A stretch of DNA of 64,000 nucleotides. Source: CAZEHS01 sp964649745 (GTDB lineage: Bacteria > Bacillota > Clostridia > Peptostreptococcales > Acidaminobacteraceae). Under the pieces are notes generated by a model. The model saw only the letters and a list, made by a program, of their open reading frames with translations. It was not told the DNA's origin and did no database searches. Shown in pieces: positions 53,161 to 61,496 of the stretch (position 1 is the first letter of the stretch; each line of letters opens with the position of its first letter). Position numbers and translations under genes: made by a program. The stretch is from the NCBI GenBank assembly GCA_964649745.1, contig CAZYQI010000002.1:62001-126000 (forward strand). The letters are read 5' to 3'.

Positions 53161-53943
53161 ATGAAAATTGTTGTATGCATCAAGCAAGTTCCAGACACCA
53201 ACGAAGTTAAGCTGGATCCGAAAACCGGCACCCTGATCCGTGATGGGGTTCCCAGCATCATCAATCCGGATGATAAAAGCGGGCTGGAAGCCGCTCTTCG
53301 CCTTAAAGATACGGTTGGCGCTCATGTCACGGTTATCACCATGGGTCCCCCTCAGGCAGATCTTGCCCTGCGGGAGGCCATGGCCATGGGGGTAGATCGC
53401 GCTATTTTGCTTACAGACCGTGCCTTTGCCGGTGCCGATACCTGGGCAACATCCTCCGCATTGGCAGGGGCTCTGCGCAACATCGATCACGACCTGATCA
53501 TTGCAGGGCGTCAGGCGATTGACGGTGACACGGCCCAAGTGGGCCCACAGATTGCGGAACATCTTCAAATCCCCTCCGTTTCCTACGTTGAAGAACTTCA
53601 GCCCACGGATGACGGTATCATCGTGAAGCGGGCCTTTGAGGATGGCTATCACCGGATTCAGGTGAAATTCCCCTGCCTCATTACAACGCTTAAGGAGCTC
53701 AATGAGCCCCGTTACATGCGTGTAAGCGGCATATACGATGCTTTCAGAAGCCAGGAAGTTGAAATCTGGAATGTGGGTCACATTACAGTGGATCCTTCCA
53801 ATCTGGGCTTGAACGGTTCCCCTACAAAGGTAAAGAAGTCCTTTACCAAGGGGGCCAAATCTGCCGGAAAACTCTTTCAGGTGGATCACAAGGAAGCCGC
53901 ACAGATCATCGTTGAAAAACTCAAGGAGAAGTTCATCATTTAA
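53161..53943 (+). CDS. etfB: Electron transfer flavoprotein subunit beta
   Basis: A 260-residue EtfB. It begins MKIVVCIKQVPDTNEVKLDP, has NPDDKSGLEAALRLKD and the AMP/FAD-binding stretch TWATSSALAGAL and GRQAIDGDTAQVGPQIAEHL. It partners EtfA, encoded 18 bp downstream, and Bcd, 10 bp upstream. In bifurcating complexes, EtfB holds the FAD that takes electrons from NADH; whether this set bifurcates cannot be shown from sequence alone. The ribosome site AGGAGG precedes the ATG. Confidence 0.95.
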   Translation: MKIVVCIKQVPDTNEVKLDPKTGTLIRDGVPSIINPDDKSGLEAALRLKDTVGAHVTVITMGPPQADLALREAMAMGVDRAILLTDRAFAGADTWATSSALAGALRNIDHDLIIAGRQAIDGDTAQVGPQIAEHLQIPSVSYVEELQPTDDGIIVKRAFEDGYHRIQVKFPCLITTLKELNEPRYMRVSGIYDAFRSQEVEIWNVGHITVDPSNLGLNGSPTKVKKSFTKGAKSAGKLFQVDHKEAAQIIVEKLKEKFII

Positions 53944-53961
53944 TACTGGAGGCATCAATTC

Positions 53962-54972
53962 ATGAATCTTGAATCCTATAAAGGCGTAATGGTCTTTGTT
54001 GAGCAGCGCACCGGAGAAATTCAGAAGGTTTCCCTGGAGCTGCTGGGCAAGGGCAAGGAATTGGCAAACACGCTGAGCACAGAACTGACAGCGGTAGTCA
54101 TCGGTCACAAGATGGAGAGCCTGGCCAAGGAACTGGTCTACAATGGCGCGGATCATGTAGTGGTGGTAGATCACGAAATGCTCCACCATTATATGTGTGA
54201 GCCTTATACAAAGGCCCTGGTGGCAGTTATCAACGAGAAAAAACCGGATATTGTGTTGATGGGGGCCACTGCCATCGGCCGCGACCTGGCACCACGGGTA
54301 TCCGCCCGTGTGCACACCGGTCTTACGGCGGATTGCACCAGCCTGGATATCGATGCCGAGACCAATGGCCTTCTTATGACACGGCCTGCTTTCGGCGGCA
54401 ACATCATGGCTACCATTGTTTGTCCCAACTATCGGCCACAGATGTCCACCGTGCGCCCCGGGGTTATGAAAAAGCCCCACAGGGATGAATCCCTGAAGGG
54501 CACCATTGAGGCGTTTGATGCGAAGCTGACATCCGCAGATATGAATGTAACCATCCTTGAAGCGGTTAAAGAAACCAAGAAACGGGTTAATATTGAGGAC
54601 GCTGTATCCCTGATTTCCGCAGGCCGAGGGATGGGCGGAAAGCATAACCTGGGCGTGCTTACGGATCTGGCAAACGAGCTGAAGGGTGAGGTTTCCGGCT
54701 CCCGTGCCGTTATCGATCTGGGGTGGCTGGACAAGGATCGTCAGGTTGGTCAAACCGGCAAGACGGTTCGCCCCAATCTGTACTTTGCCTGCGGTATTTC
54801 CGGAGCCATCCAGCACGTAGCGGGTATGGAGGAGTCGGAGTTTATCGTAGCCATCAACAAGAATCCGGATGCGCCCATCTTCAACGTCGCCGATGTCGGT
54901 ATCGTCGGGGATGTGCACAAGGTACTCGGTGCACTGGTGGATGAGATAAGAGCGTCAAAAGCTGCAGAGTAA
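53962..54972 (+). CDS. etfA: Electron transfer flavoprotein subunit alpha
   Basis: A 336-residue EtfA. An N-terminal half like EtfB is followed by the C-terminal FAD domain with SAGRGMGGKHNLGVL (near 215), GSRAVIDLGWLDKDRQVGQTGKTV and ACGISGAIQHVAGM, then INKNPDAPIFNVADVGIVGD. This subunit shuttles electrons to Bcd. No N-terminal ferredoxin domain is fused, unlike some bifurcating EtfA. It is the third gene of the sigma-54-controlled operon. Confidence 0.95.
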   Translation: MNLESYKGVMVFVEQRTGEIQKVSLELLGKGKELANTLSTELTAVVIGHKMESLAKELVYNGADHVVVVDHEMLHHYMCEPYTKALVAVINEKKPDIVLMGATAIGRDLAPRVSARVHTGLTADCTSLDIDAETNGLLMTRPAFGGNIMATIVCPNYRPQMSTVRPGVMKKPHRDESLKGTIEAFDAKLTSADMNVTILEAVKETKKRVNIEDAVSLISAGRGMGGKHNLGVLTDLANELKGEVSGSRAVIDLGWLDKDRQVGQTGKTVRPNLYFACGISGAIQHVAGMEESEFIVAINKNPDAPIFNVADVGIVGDVHKVLGALVDEIRASKAAE

Positions 54973-55058
54973 CTGTTTGGCAACGCTCTTATCGGGTATA
55001 CTGAACTGGCGGCTGACCGACAGGCAGCGGACCCATTTCAATCCCGGAGGTAAACGGA

Positions 55059-55475
55059 ATGAAAGGCAAGACGATTAATGAAATAAAAATGGGGGACTGT
55101 GCGGAGTTCAGCAAAACGATCTCCGAAAGCGACGTATATCTGTTCGCTGGCATCACCGGAGATTTGAATCCGGCCCATATTAATGAAGAAGAAGCGTCAA
55201 AGACCCGTTTTGGCGGGCGAATCGCCCATGGAATGCTGGTTTCCGGATTCATATCCACCGTATTGGGGATGTATCTGCCCGGACCAGGAACCATCTATCT
55301 TTCCCAGGAAGTGAAGTTCACGGCTCCCGTAAAGATAGGCGATACCATAACAGCCAAGGCTGAGGTCGTCGCTCTGGAGCCTGAAAAACGTAAGGTCACC
55401 CTTCGAACCACGGTGACCAGGCAGGACGGCGTTGTTGCTGTCGAAGGACAGGCGGTCGTTCAGGCACCAAAATAG
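55059..55475 (+). CDS. phaJ: MaoC-like (R)-specific enoyl-CoA hydratase
   Basis: A 138-residue hotdog-fold hydratase. The catalytic Asp/His motif is TGDLNPAHINEEEA (near residue 34), followed by RIAHGMLVSGFIST. The family interconverts crotonyl-CoA and (R)-3-hydroxybutyryl-CoA. With the divergent fabG-type reductase and Bcd it would complete an (R)-route from acetoacetyl-CoA to butyryl-CoA, in place of the usual Hbd/Crt (S)-route. The ATG follows CGGAGG; the gene lies 86 bp after etfA. A bidirectional terminator follows. Confidence 0.88.
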   Translation: MKGKTINEIKMGDCAEFSKTISESDVYLFAGITGDLNPAHINEEEASKTRFGGRIAHGMLVSGFISTVLGMYLPGPGTIYLSQEVKFTAPVKIGDTITAKAEVVALEPEKRKVTLRTTVTRQDGVVAVEGQAVVQAPK

Positions 55476-55513
55476 CTCCTTACCTTACCAACCCCCATAG
55501 CCACACTCCTTAT

Positions 55514-55564
55514 AAAAAGGCACTCCTGACGGGTTTTATGAACCCTACAGGAGTGCCTTTTTGC
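55514..55564. terminator. Bidirectional terminator
   Basis: AAAAAGGCACTCCTG pairs with CAGGAGTGCCTTTTT, with an inner GGGTT/AACCC pair. It ends the acyl-CoA operon; the stop codon of the converging exporter gene lies inside it. Confidence 0.9.
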
Positions 55565-56462
55565 CGGTGAGTTGAGGCAGCCGGCAGTTCATGATCCAGA
55601 TGGAGAAAAGGATGATCACCACTCCGGCCCAGCGGACCGGACCCATGGGCTCATGAAAAACCGCCCATGCCAGAATGACGGAAAACACCATTTCCAGGGT
55701 TGATAAGACCCCAGCTGCGGACAGATCGACACCATGGGAGATGCCCTGTGCATAAAGGCGATAGGAGAGGGCGGAGGGGATTAGCCCCAGGGCAAGAATC
55801 GCTGCGATTGTCACTGGATTCACGCGAATACCTGCACTGAAAGAAGTGATATTAAAGGGGATGAGGAACAGTGCGCCAAAAAAGAAGCTGTAGATAACCA
55901 CAGTGATGGGTGAATAATCCGCCAGAGCATGCTTGCTGATGGCGCTCATCAGAGAAAAAGAGATGGCGGAAAGAATGCCCAGAAGCACTCCGATGGCAGA
56001 GATGTGAAGATCGGTGACATTGCCCCCGGTAACGGCCACAGCACAGCCCAGGAAACAGAGCAGAATGGCTGAAATCTTCCTTGCCGTCATGTGCTCCCCG
56101 AAAAAAACCACAGACCAAAGCAGAAGAAAGAAGGGGGCGGTGTAAAGCAGGACAGCGGACATCGCGATTCCGATATGCCGTATGGCGTTGAAATAGAGGA
56201 GATTAAAACCGGCCTGAGAGACGAGGCCGATCATGGCGGTAAGAAAAAGTCCTCTGCGGTCGATTCGCAACTGCCGGGGGTTGCTCATGGCGGTGAACCC
56301 CCCTAAAAGAAGGCAGCCTGTAACCAACCGGAGCAGTGAAACCATGTTTGCGCTGAAGCCCTGATCCATGAGGAGCTGGGCAAAGGTGCCGATGGTTCCC
56401 CAGCACATACCGGCTGCCGCAATCATCAGCTGGCCGGACCGGATCCTTTTGTCGGTTTTCAT
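55545..56462 (-). CDS. EamA/DMT-superfamily exporter
   Basis: A 305-residue membrane protein with ten predicted membrane segments and two EamA repeats. The first starts LMIAAAGMCWGTIGTFAQLL and ends near residue 140 (ILLCFLGCAVAVTGG); the second covers about 155-290 and ends AVFHEPMGPVRWAGVVIILFS. The family exports amino acids or other metabolites; the substrate is unknown. ATG 56462 has GGAGG. A sigma-54 promoter lies upstream and a sigma-54 activator gene is divergent, so its expression is probably inducible by that activator's signal. Confidence 0.88.
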   Translation of the reverse strand: MKTDKRIRSGQLMIAAAGMCWGTIGTFAQLLMDQGFSANMVSLLRLVTGCLLLGGFTAMSNPRQLRIDRRGLFLTAMIGLVSQAGFNLLYFNAIRHIGIAMSAVLLYTAPFFLLLWSVVFFGEHMTARKISAILLCFLGCAVAVTGGNVTDLHISAIGVLLGILSAISFSLMSAISKHALADYSPITVVIYSFFFGALFLIPFNITSFSAGIRVNPVTIAAILALGLIPSALSYRLYAQGISHGVDLSAAGVLSTLEMVFSVILAWAVFHEPMGPVRWAGVVIILFSIWIMNCRLPQLTGKKALL

Positions 56463-56788
56463 TGTGTACCTCCATTTGCAGCCTTATGGAAACGAGACTG
56501 CGGGTTATGCCAATTGTTGTTGCAAAAGCGTTGCCAATTTTCCGGAGTTGTGGGAATGCCGCTGAAAAGCTGTAAAATGAACGCGGTGAGAGAATTTTTG
56601 AACAGAGGACAGAATAAGGGGTACAGGAAACGAGTTATATGTGACTTGCTTTCAAAGAAAACGACCATATAAAGACTTAAAAAATGGTATGCAGTAGATT
56701 GAAAGAGGATAATCCTTGGTAAGATTACGATGTAAAGATCATTGGCATGAGTTATAATTGACTTATTGATAAAACCGAGGAGAGGCCT
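56463..56788. promoter_or_regulatory. Divergent region between the DMT exporter and second activator gene
   Basis: 326 bases with no gene. It holds the sigma-54 promoter for the exporter (56521-56536). On the plus strand a -10-like TATAAT (56753-56758) precedes the activator gene; no good -35 was found. No clear enhancer repeat was recognised. Confidence 0.55.
56521..56536 (-). promoter_or_regulatory. Sigma-54 (-24/-12) promoter of the DMT exporter
   Basis: On the minus strand TGGCAA-CGCTT-TTGCA. GG and GC are separated by exactly 10 bases. It lies about 60 bp before the exporter's start codon. Confidence 0.82.
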
Positions 56789-58366
56789 ATGGAAATGGAT
56801 TATCTGATAATACGCTGTGAACAGGGCAAGAAGCTGGAAATACTGGCCGGGGAGGCAGCCCCTTCCGTAAGAGAACGGATCACGGGAATGACTGCGGAAG
56901 CGTTGTGTGTATTTCTGAAAACTTCGGACCTGACTGTCCACAGTATCCGGATTGACGGCGGCACACTTTATTTTGTCCATGCCAGCCATTTGGAGGACAA
57001 TTGCACCGGGTTTTTCCGCCGGATACTGGAAACCTCCCACGATGAGATTTACGTTTGCGACGGCAAGGGCATAACTCTCTATTGCAACAAGGCCTTTGAA
57101 GGGAATTACGGCATATCCAGCCAGGATATGATCGGAAAAACCGCCATGTTTCTTGTGGAGCAGGGGTACTCCGATGTCACCCCCGTTCCGGAAGTCATAC
57201 GAACCGGAAGGCAATCCACCATGGAGCAGAAAACGGCCACGGGGAGAACCCTGTCCATAACGGCCACCCCATGGTTTGATTCCAATGGGGAAATTGCTTT
57301 TATCGTGGAAAACTGTCGGGATAAAACGGAACTGGAACGGATACAGGTAAAACTCAATCAGAAGGAGCTGGAAGCCCAGCGGTACCGGGCAGAAGTGGAA
57401 AGCATACGGCGTATGGAAGGGGAGCTTGCCTCAGGAGTCTTTGATTTTGGTGTTTCCATGGAGCGTTTTCTTCATGGAGCCCTCCGCATCTCACAAACAG
57501 ACGCCACCGTGCTGATCCAGGGAGAATCCGGCACAGGGAAGAGCCATCTGGCCCAGTTCATTCATAGGAAGAGTCAGCGGCTTGAAAACCCATTTATCAG
57601 CATCAATTGTTCCACCATTGCTCCGACCCTCTTTGAATCCGAGCTATTCGGATACGCCCCCGGAGCCTTCACCGGGGCGGGGCCCAAGGGTAAGGCAGGG
57701 CTGGTTGAGCTGGCCAACGGCGGCACACTCTTCTTAGATGAGATAGGGGAAGTTCCGCTGCATCTTCAGGTGAAACTTCTGGAGCTGATACAGGAAAAGC
57801 GGTATCTGCCTGTGGGAGATATCAAGATGCGGGACGCAGATGTGCGTATTATTGCTGCCACCAATCAGAGCCTGAAGAAACTGATGGAGGCACGGAAATT
57901 CCGGGAGGATCTCTACTACCGCCTGAAGGTCATTGAACTTGAAATGCCCCCCCTTCGGGAACGGCGGGAGGACATCGATGCCTTTCTGAATCACTTTCTT
58001 CGTCAATACAACAGAGAATACGGGTTTAGCCGATCCTTGTCGGCAGAGGCTCGCCTGGTCCTAAACCGATACCGATGGCCGGGTAATATCCGGGAGCTGC
58101 AGAATCTGATGCACAAGCTGGTGATCATGGCACCGGAGGACCGGATACAGGTTGGGGATATTCCTCCCCCTCTATTGCTGGAAACAGGAGAGAATAACCG
58201 AGGCATTCCGGAGGGGGGCCTTGGCCCACTGATGGATGGCTGTGAAAGAAACATCATTAAACAGGTTTATGGCCTTACAGGGAGTTCCTACAAAACGGCC
58301 AAGGCTCTTCAGATAAGCCAAAGCAAAGCCTCCCGGCTGATTCGCAAGCACTGCTCAGTGGAATGA
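56789..58366 (+). CDS. PAS-containing sigma-54-dependent transcriptional activator
   Basis: A 525-residue enhancer-binding protein. N-terminal unrecognised stretch (1-65), PAS (about 75-185; ILETSHDEIYVCDGKGITLY), AAA+ domain (about 220-450) with Walker A GESGTGKS near residue 245, the sigma-54 loop GAFTGA near 292, and Walker B TLFLDEIGE. The C-terminal HTH (about 480-525; SSYKTAKALQISQSKASRLIRK) is TyrR-like. ATG 56789 with GAGGAGAGG. It is divergent from the DMT exporter, whose -24/-12 promoter it probably serves. The ligand may be an amino acid or aromatic compound (inference from family). Confidence 0.9.
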   Translation: MEMDYLIIRCEQGKKLEILAGEAAPSVRERITGMTAEALCVFLKTSDLTVHSIRIDGGTLYFVHASHLEDNCTGFFRRILETSHDEIYVCDGKGITLYCNKAFEGNYGISSQDMIGKTAMFLVEQGYSDVTPVPEVIRTGRQSTMEQKTATGRTLSITATPWFDSNGEIAFIVENCRDKTELERIQVKLNQKELEAQRYRAEVESIRRMEGELASGVFDFGVSMERFLHGALRISQTDATVLIQGESGTGKSHLAQFIHRKSQRLENPFISINCSTIAPTLFESELFGYAPGAFTGAGPKGKAGLVELANGGTLFLDEIGEVPLHLQVKLLELIQEKRYLPVGDIKMRDADVRIIAATNQSLKKLMEARKFREDLYYRLKVIELEMPPLRERREDIDAFLNHFLRQYNREYGFSRSLSAEARLVLNRYRWPGNIRELQNLMHKLVIMAPEDRIQVGDIPPPLLLETGENNRGIPEGGLGPLMDGCERNIIKQVYGLTGSSYKTAKALQISQSKASRLIRKHCSVE

Positions 58367-58397
58367 TGAATAGATTAAGATAATAAGGGTGTTGCAG

Positions 58398-58449
58398 ACA
58401 CAGGTATTGATGCTGAAAAGCGGATGTACCTGTGTTTTTCTTGCAACGG
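58398..58449 (+). terminator. Terminator after the second activator gene
   Basis: ACACAGGTA pairs with TACCTGTGT across a 30-base loop, followed by TTTTC. It ends right where the next regulatory array begins. Confidence 0.65.
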
Positions 58450-58450
58450 T

Positions 58451-58516
58451 GTTAACACAGGCGTAATGACTTCATAACTCAGGGATAACCGGTTGTTAAC
58501 ATAGGGTGGATATACT
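58451..58516 (+). promoter_or_regulatory. Pho-type box array and promoter of the pst operon
   Basis: Hexamers at exact 11-bp intervals: GTTAAC (58451), CGTAAT (58462), CATAAC (58473), GATAAC (58484) and GTTAAC (58495). A -10 box TATACT (58511-58516) follows 10 bases later. This is the arrangement of promoters activated by PhoB/PhoP-family regulators, where the boxes replace the -35. It lies 36 bp before the first gene of the operon. Confidence 0.8.
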
Positions 58517-58551
58517 CAAGGTGCAACTTAACTGTGAGGAGGAAATGAAAA

Positions 58552-59583
58552 ATGGGATACAAGAAGATCACAGCATTAGTGATCACGGCTCTTACGGCAC
58601 TGTCGGTTTCCGCACCTGGTTTTGCAGATACCGCGCTGAAGGGTGAACTGGTTGATCCGATTTGGGCAGGCAATCAGCAAATCGTTGTTGGGGAAGCCAA
58701 GACAATCGGTTTGGAATACTATCTGGTCAATGTAGCGGACGGCTCCGCCAAGGTCGTGATCCCGGAGGAGAAGAACGCCACAGAGGTTGCGGCCTCCTCA
58801 GACGGCATGATGATTGCCTACACCAATGATAACGGCGATATTTTTAAAATGAACCTGAGCGACATGAAGGAAGAAAAAATCAGCTCGGACAACGAACCGA
58901 AAACCGAGCTTGCCTGGGCAGCCGACGGCAGGAAGTTGTATTTTCTCAAGGGCGAAAAGCTGGACGCCATTTCGGTAATTACACTGGCAACTAAAAAGAC
59001 TGCCGATGTCTTGGCGGATAAGGTTGCCTATAAATCCGATCTTTACCTATCTTCCAACGGAAAGCGTTTGATCTACACGGTTACCAATGCCGGTACAACA
59101 GATGCGGCAACCCTGGCGGTAAGCGCCAAGGGAACAGAGCCCCAGATTTACCGTCTGGATCTGACGCAAAAAGATGCAAAGCCTTTGAAAATGACCAGCT
59201 CTCTGGATAACAAATCCTATAGTTTTCTGACAGATAGCGGTGCAGTCATCTATCTCAGTACGGATCCAAACAGCCCGGCGAACAAATCCGTGGCACGACT
59301 GACATCCTCCGACGGAAAATCCAGCAGTGCAATGACAGCCGTTGAAAACCCCCGTCAGACCATGGTTACCCCGGATGGAAATGCGTGGTCCCTGACTGTG
59401 AACACTGCCGGCAAACAGATGGTTTACAACATTGCCGCCAAGGCTGAACGCTTTGAAATCCCCATGGACATTAAGGAAATCACCTTGTCTCCGGACGCCA
59501 ACAAAGCCATCGTGTTACTTCCGGGAACGGATTCCCCCAGTCTACAGATTGTTTCTAAAACAGGCAGCAAAACGTTGAACTGA
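58552..59583 (+). CDS. Exported beta-propeller-like protein of the pst operon
   Basis: A 343-residue protein with a signal peptide (ITALVITALTALSVSAPGFA, cut near residue 25). The rest shows TolB/WD40-like repeats: SSDGMMIAYTNDNGDIFKMN, WAADGRKLYFL, SSNGKRLIYTV, TPDGNAWSLTV and SPDANKAIVLL, consistent with a five- to seven-bladed propeller. No catalytic motif was seen. It is the first gene after the Pho-type array and 47 bp before pstS, so it is likely made under phosphate limitation. A role as phosphate-related binding or scaffold protein is only an inference. Confidence 0.68.
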   Translation: MGYKKITALVITALTALSVSAPGFADTALKGELVDPIWAGNQQIVVGEAKTIGLEYYLVNVADGSAKVVIPEEKNATEVAASSDGMMIAYTNDNGDIFKMNLSDMKEEKISSDNEPKTELAWAADGRKLYFLKGEKLDAISVITLATKKTADVLADKVAYKSDLYLSSNGKRLIYTVTNAGTTDAATLAVSAKGTEPQIYRLDLTQKDAKPLKMTSSLDNKSYSFLTDSGAVIYLSTDPNSPANKSVARLTSSDGKSSSAMTAVENPRQTMVTPDGNAWSLTVNTAGKQMVYNIAAKAERFEIPMDIKEITLSPDANKAIVLLPGTDSPSLQIVSKTGSKTLN

Positions 59584-59630
59584 TAAGCGGCACCAGCCAT
59601 TCATCCACCGTATAAAAAGGAGATCAAATC

Positions 59631-60485
59631 ATGATTAAAAAAGCATCCGCAATTCTTCTCAGCGCAGTCCTGCTAATGACTGCAGGTATCCCCGCCTATG
59701 CCGCCGAAGGGGTCAGCGGAAAAATAACCATTACCGGTTCATCTGCTCTACTGCCATTGACCCAGCAGGCATCCAAGGAGTTTAAGAAGCTTAATTCCTC
59801 CGTACAGATTACGGCATCCGCCTCCAGTTCCATTGCAGGCCCCCAGGCTGTAACCAAAGGATCTGCCACCATAGGCGCGTGCGACTGGGATGCCACCACC
59901 AAGGTGCCCGGATTCGATGCCTTTGAGGGGTTGAAGGCATATAAAATTGCAGTGATCCCCTTCGCAACCGTGGTCAACAAGAACGTTGAAGTGAAAAATC
60001 TCACCGGCGAACAGCTCCAGGGAATTTTCAGCGGTAAAATCGTAAACTGGAAAGAGGTTGGTGGCAAAGATGCCGCCATCATCGTGGTAAACCGAAAGTT
60101 CGGTTCCGGTACCCGGGTCAACTATCAGGCAAAGGCCCTGAACGGCACAGAATTTATGAAGCCGGGTAGCAGCAAGAACTACAAGGAAGTGGGTTCCAGC
60201 GGTGAAATGAAGACAGCTATCCAGACAACGCCTAACGCTATCGGATACATTGATCTGATCTACGTTTCCGGAGATATGAAAGCACTTCAGTTCAATGGAA
60301 CGGATGCTACCGTAGAGAATGTGATCAATGGCAAATACCCGGTGTGGGGTACAGGGTACTTCATGACCAAGGGGGACGCCAAGGGTGCGGAGAAAGCATT
60401 CATCGAATACATGCAAAGCAAGGCGTTTCAACAAGGGTCCCTTAAAAAAATGAAGTTTATTCCAATCTCCAGCATGGGGAAATAA
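59631..60485 (+). CDS. pstS: Phosphate-binding protein PstS
   Basis: A 284-residue periplasmic-type binding protein for phosphate ABC uptake. The signal peptide ends AYAAEG near residue 25. There is no lipobox Cys, unusual for a Gram-positive PstS, which is normally lipid-anchored. Phosphate-contact segments are ITGSSALLPLTQ (near residue 36), the GACDWD region and KFGSGTRVNY (near 162). ATG 59631 has AAAGGAG upstream. Downstream is a hairpin before pstC that may raise PstS relative to the permease. Confidence 0.93.
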   Translation: MIKKASAILLSAVLLMTAGIPAYAAEGVSGKITITGSSALLPLTQQASKEFKKLNSSVQITASASSSIAGPQAVTKGSATIGACDWDATTKVPGFDAFEGLKAYKIAVIPFATVVNKNVEVKNLTGEQLQGIFSGKIVNWKEVGGKDAAIIVVNRKFGSGTRVNYQAKALNGTEFMKPGSSKNYKEVGSSGEMKTAIQTTPNAIGYIDLIYVSGDMKALQFNGTDATVENVINGKYPVWGTGYFMTKGDAKGAEKAFIEYMQSKAFQQGSLKKMKFIPISSMGK

Positions 60486-60503
60486 CTTGAAATCCGAAGG
60501 AGG

Positions 60504-60527
60504 CCCTTGTCAAACAAGGGTCTTTTT
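60504..60527 (+). terminator. Leaky terminator/attenuator between pstS and pstC
   Basis: CCCTTGT-CAA-ACAAGGG followed by TCTTTTT. A short stem with a T run inside the operon would allow partial read-through, a common way to make more binding protein than permease. Confidence 0.65.
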
Positions 60528-60545
60528 CAGATTAACGGAGGCGTT

Positions 60546-61496
60546 ATGGATATTAAAACCAATGGCAGTGTGACAATTTCCAGGGGTGTATTGGAAGAAG
60601 GCTCCCGAAGCAATACACCCCGTCGGGGAGTAAGAAAGCAAGGGGTTCAGGATGCGCTGTTTTCATTTGGCTGTCAAATGAGCATTGCATTTCTTACCCT
60701 GTCTCTGCTGGTAATCGTCTATTTTCTTGCGCGAACAGGGTTTCGGGTATTTTCAACAGTGGATCCCCTGGTCTTTTTCTTTTCTACAGACTGGCTTCCG
60801 GAAAATGAACTGTTTGGTGCGGGCAGCATTATTTTCGGGACCTTTTATCTGACGTTCATCACCCTTGTCATAGCAGGGCCGGTTTCCATCGGATTAGCCG
60901 TTTTCAATGCAGTTGTTGCCCCTCCCTGGCTGCAGAGGACCATGCGGATGGTCCTGGACCTGCTGGTGGGGATTCCTTCTGTCGTTTACGGCTATTTGGG
61001 GATGACGGTTCTGATTCCAATGATACGGGCGGTGACAGGGGAACCCATGGGGGACGGTATGCTGGTTGCTGCCCTGGTACTGAGCCTCATGGTTTTGCCC
61101 ACCATCAGCCGGATCAGTGATGATGCGCTTACAGCGGTGCCAAGGGAGTATATCGAGGCCTCTTACGTATTGGGAGCTACTCGGACGCAAACGATTTTCA
61201 GAGTGTGGATACCCGCAGCCAGAAATGGCATCATATCCGCGGTTGTTCTGGGGATGGCCAGGGCTGTGGGTGAAACCATGGCAGTGGCCATGGTAATCGG
61301 AAATGTAGCTCAGATGCCCGATTCACTTTTCACACCAACCGCAGTGCTGACCAGCAATATCGTTTCTCAGATCCTCAATGTTCAGTTTGATTCCACATGG
61401 AACTACGCGCTGTATATGATGGCATTCGTTCTTCTGATCATATCCCTGATACTGATCGCCTTTGCACATCGATTAAAGGGGGAACGAACACGATGA
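60546..61496 (+). CDS. pstC: Phosphate ABC transporter permease PstC
   Basis: A 316-residue permease with about six membrane segments. The N-terminal 50 residues are cytoplasmic. Family blocks are GTFYLTFITLVIAGPVSIGL, LVGIPSVVYGYLGM and the coupling loop ASYVLGATRTQTIFRVWIPAA (near 215), then GMARAVGETMAVAMVIGN. ATG 60546 with CGGAGG is preferred over the TTG at 60507, whose reading would cross the hairpin. It overlaps pstA by 4 bp. Confidence 0.93.
   Translation: MDIKTNGSVTISRGVLEEGSRSNTPRRGVRKQGVQDALFSFGCQMSIAFLTLSLLVIVYFLARTGFRVFSTVDPLVFFFSTDWLPENELFGAGSIIFGTFYLTFITLVIAGPVSIGLAVFNAVVAPPWLQRTMRMVLDLLVGIPSVVYGYLGMTVLIPMIRAVTGEPMGDGMLVAALVLSLMVLPTISRISDDALTAVPREYIEASYVLGATRTQTIFRVWIPAARNGIISAVVLGMARAVGETMAVAMVIGNVAQMPDSLFTPTAVLTSNIVSQILNVQFDSTWNYALYMMAFVLLIISLILIAFAHRLKGERTR

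Noticed and set aside
53125..54918. Minus-strand open frame of 597 codons opposite etfB and etfA
   Set aside because: Shadow of two highly conserved genes; it crosses their boundary and has no domain signal.
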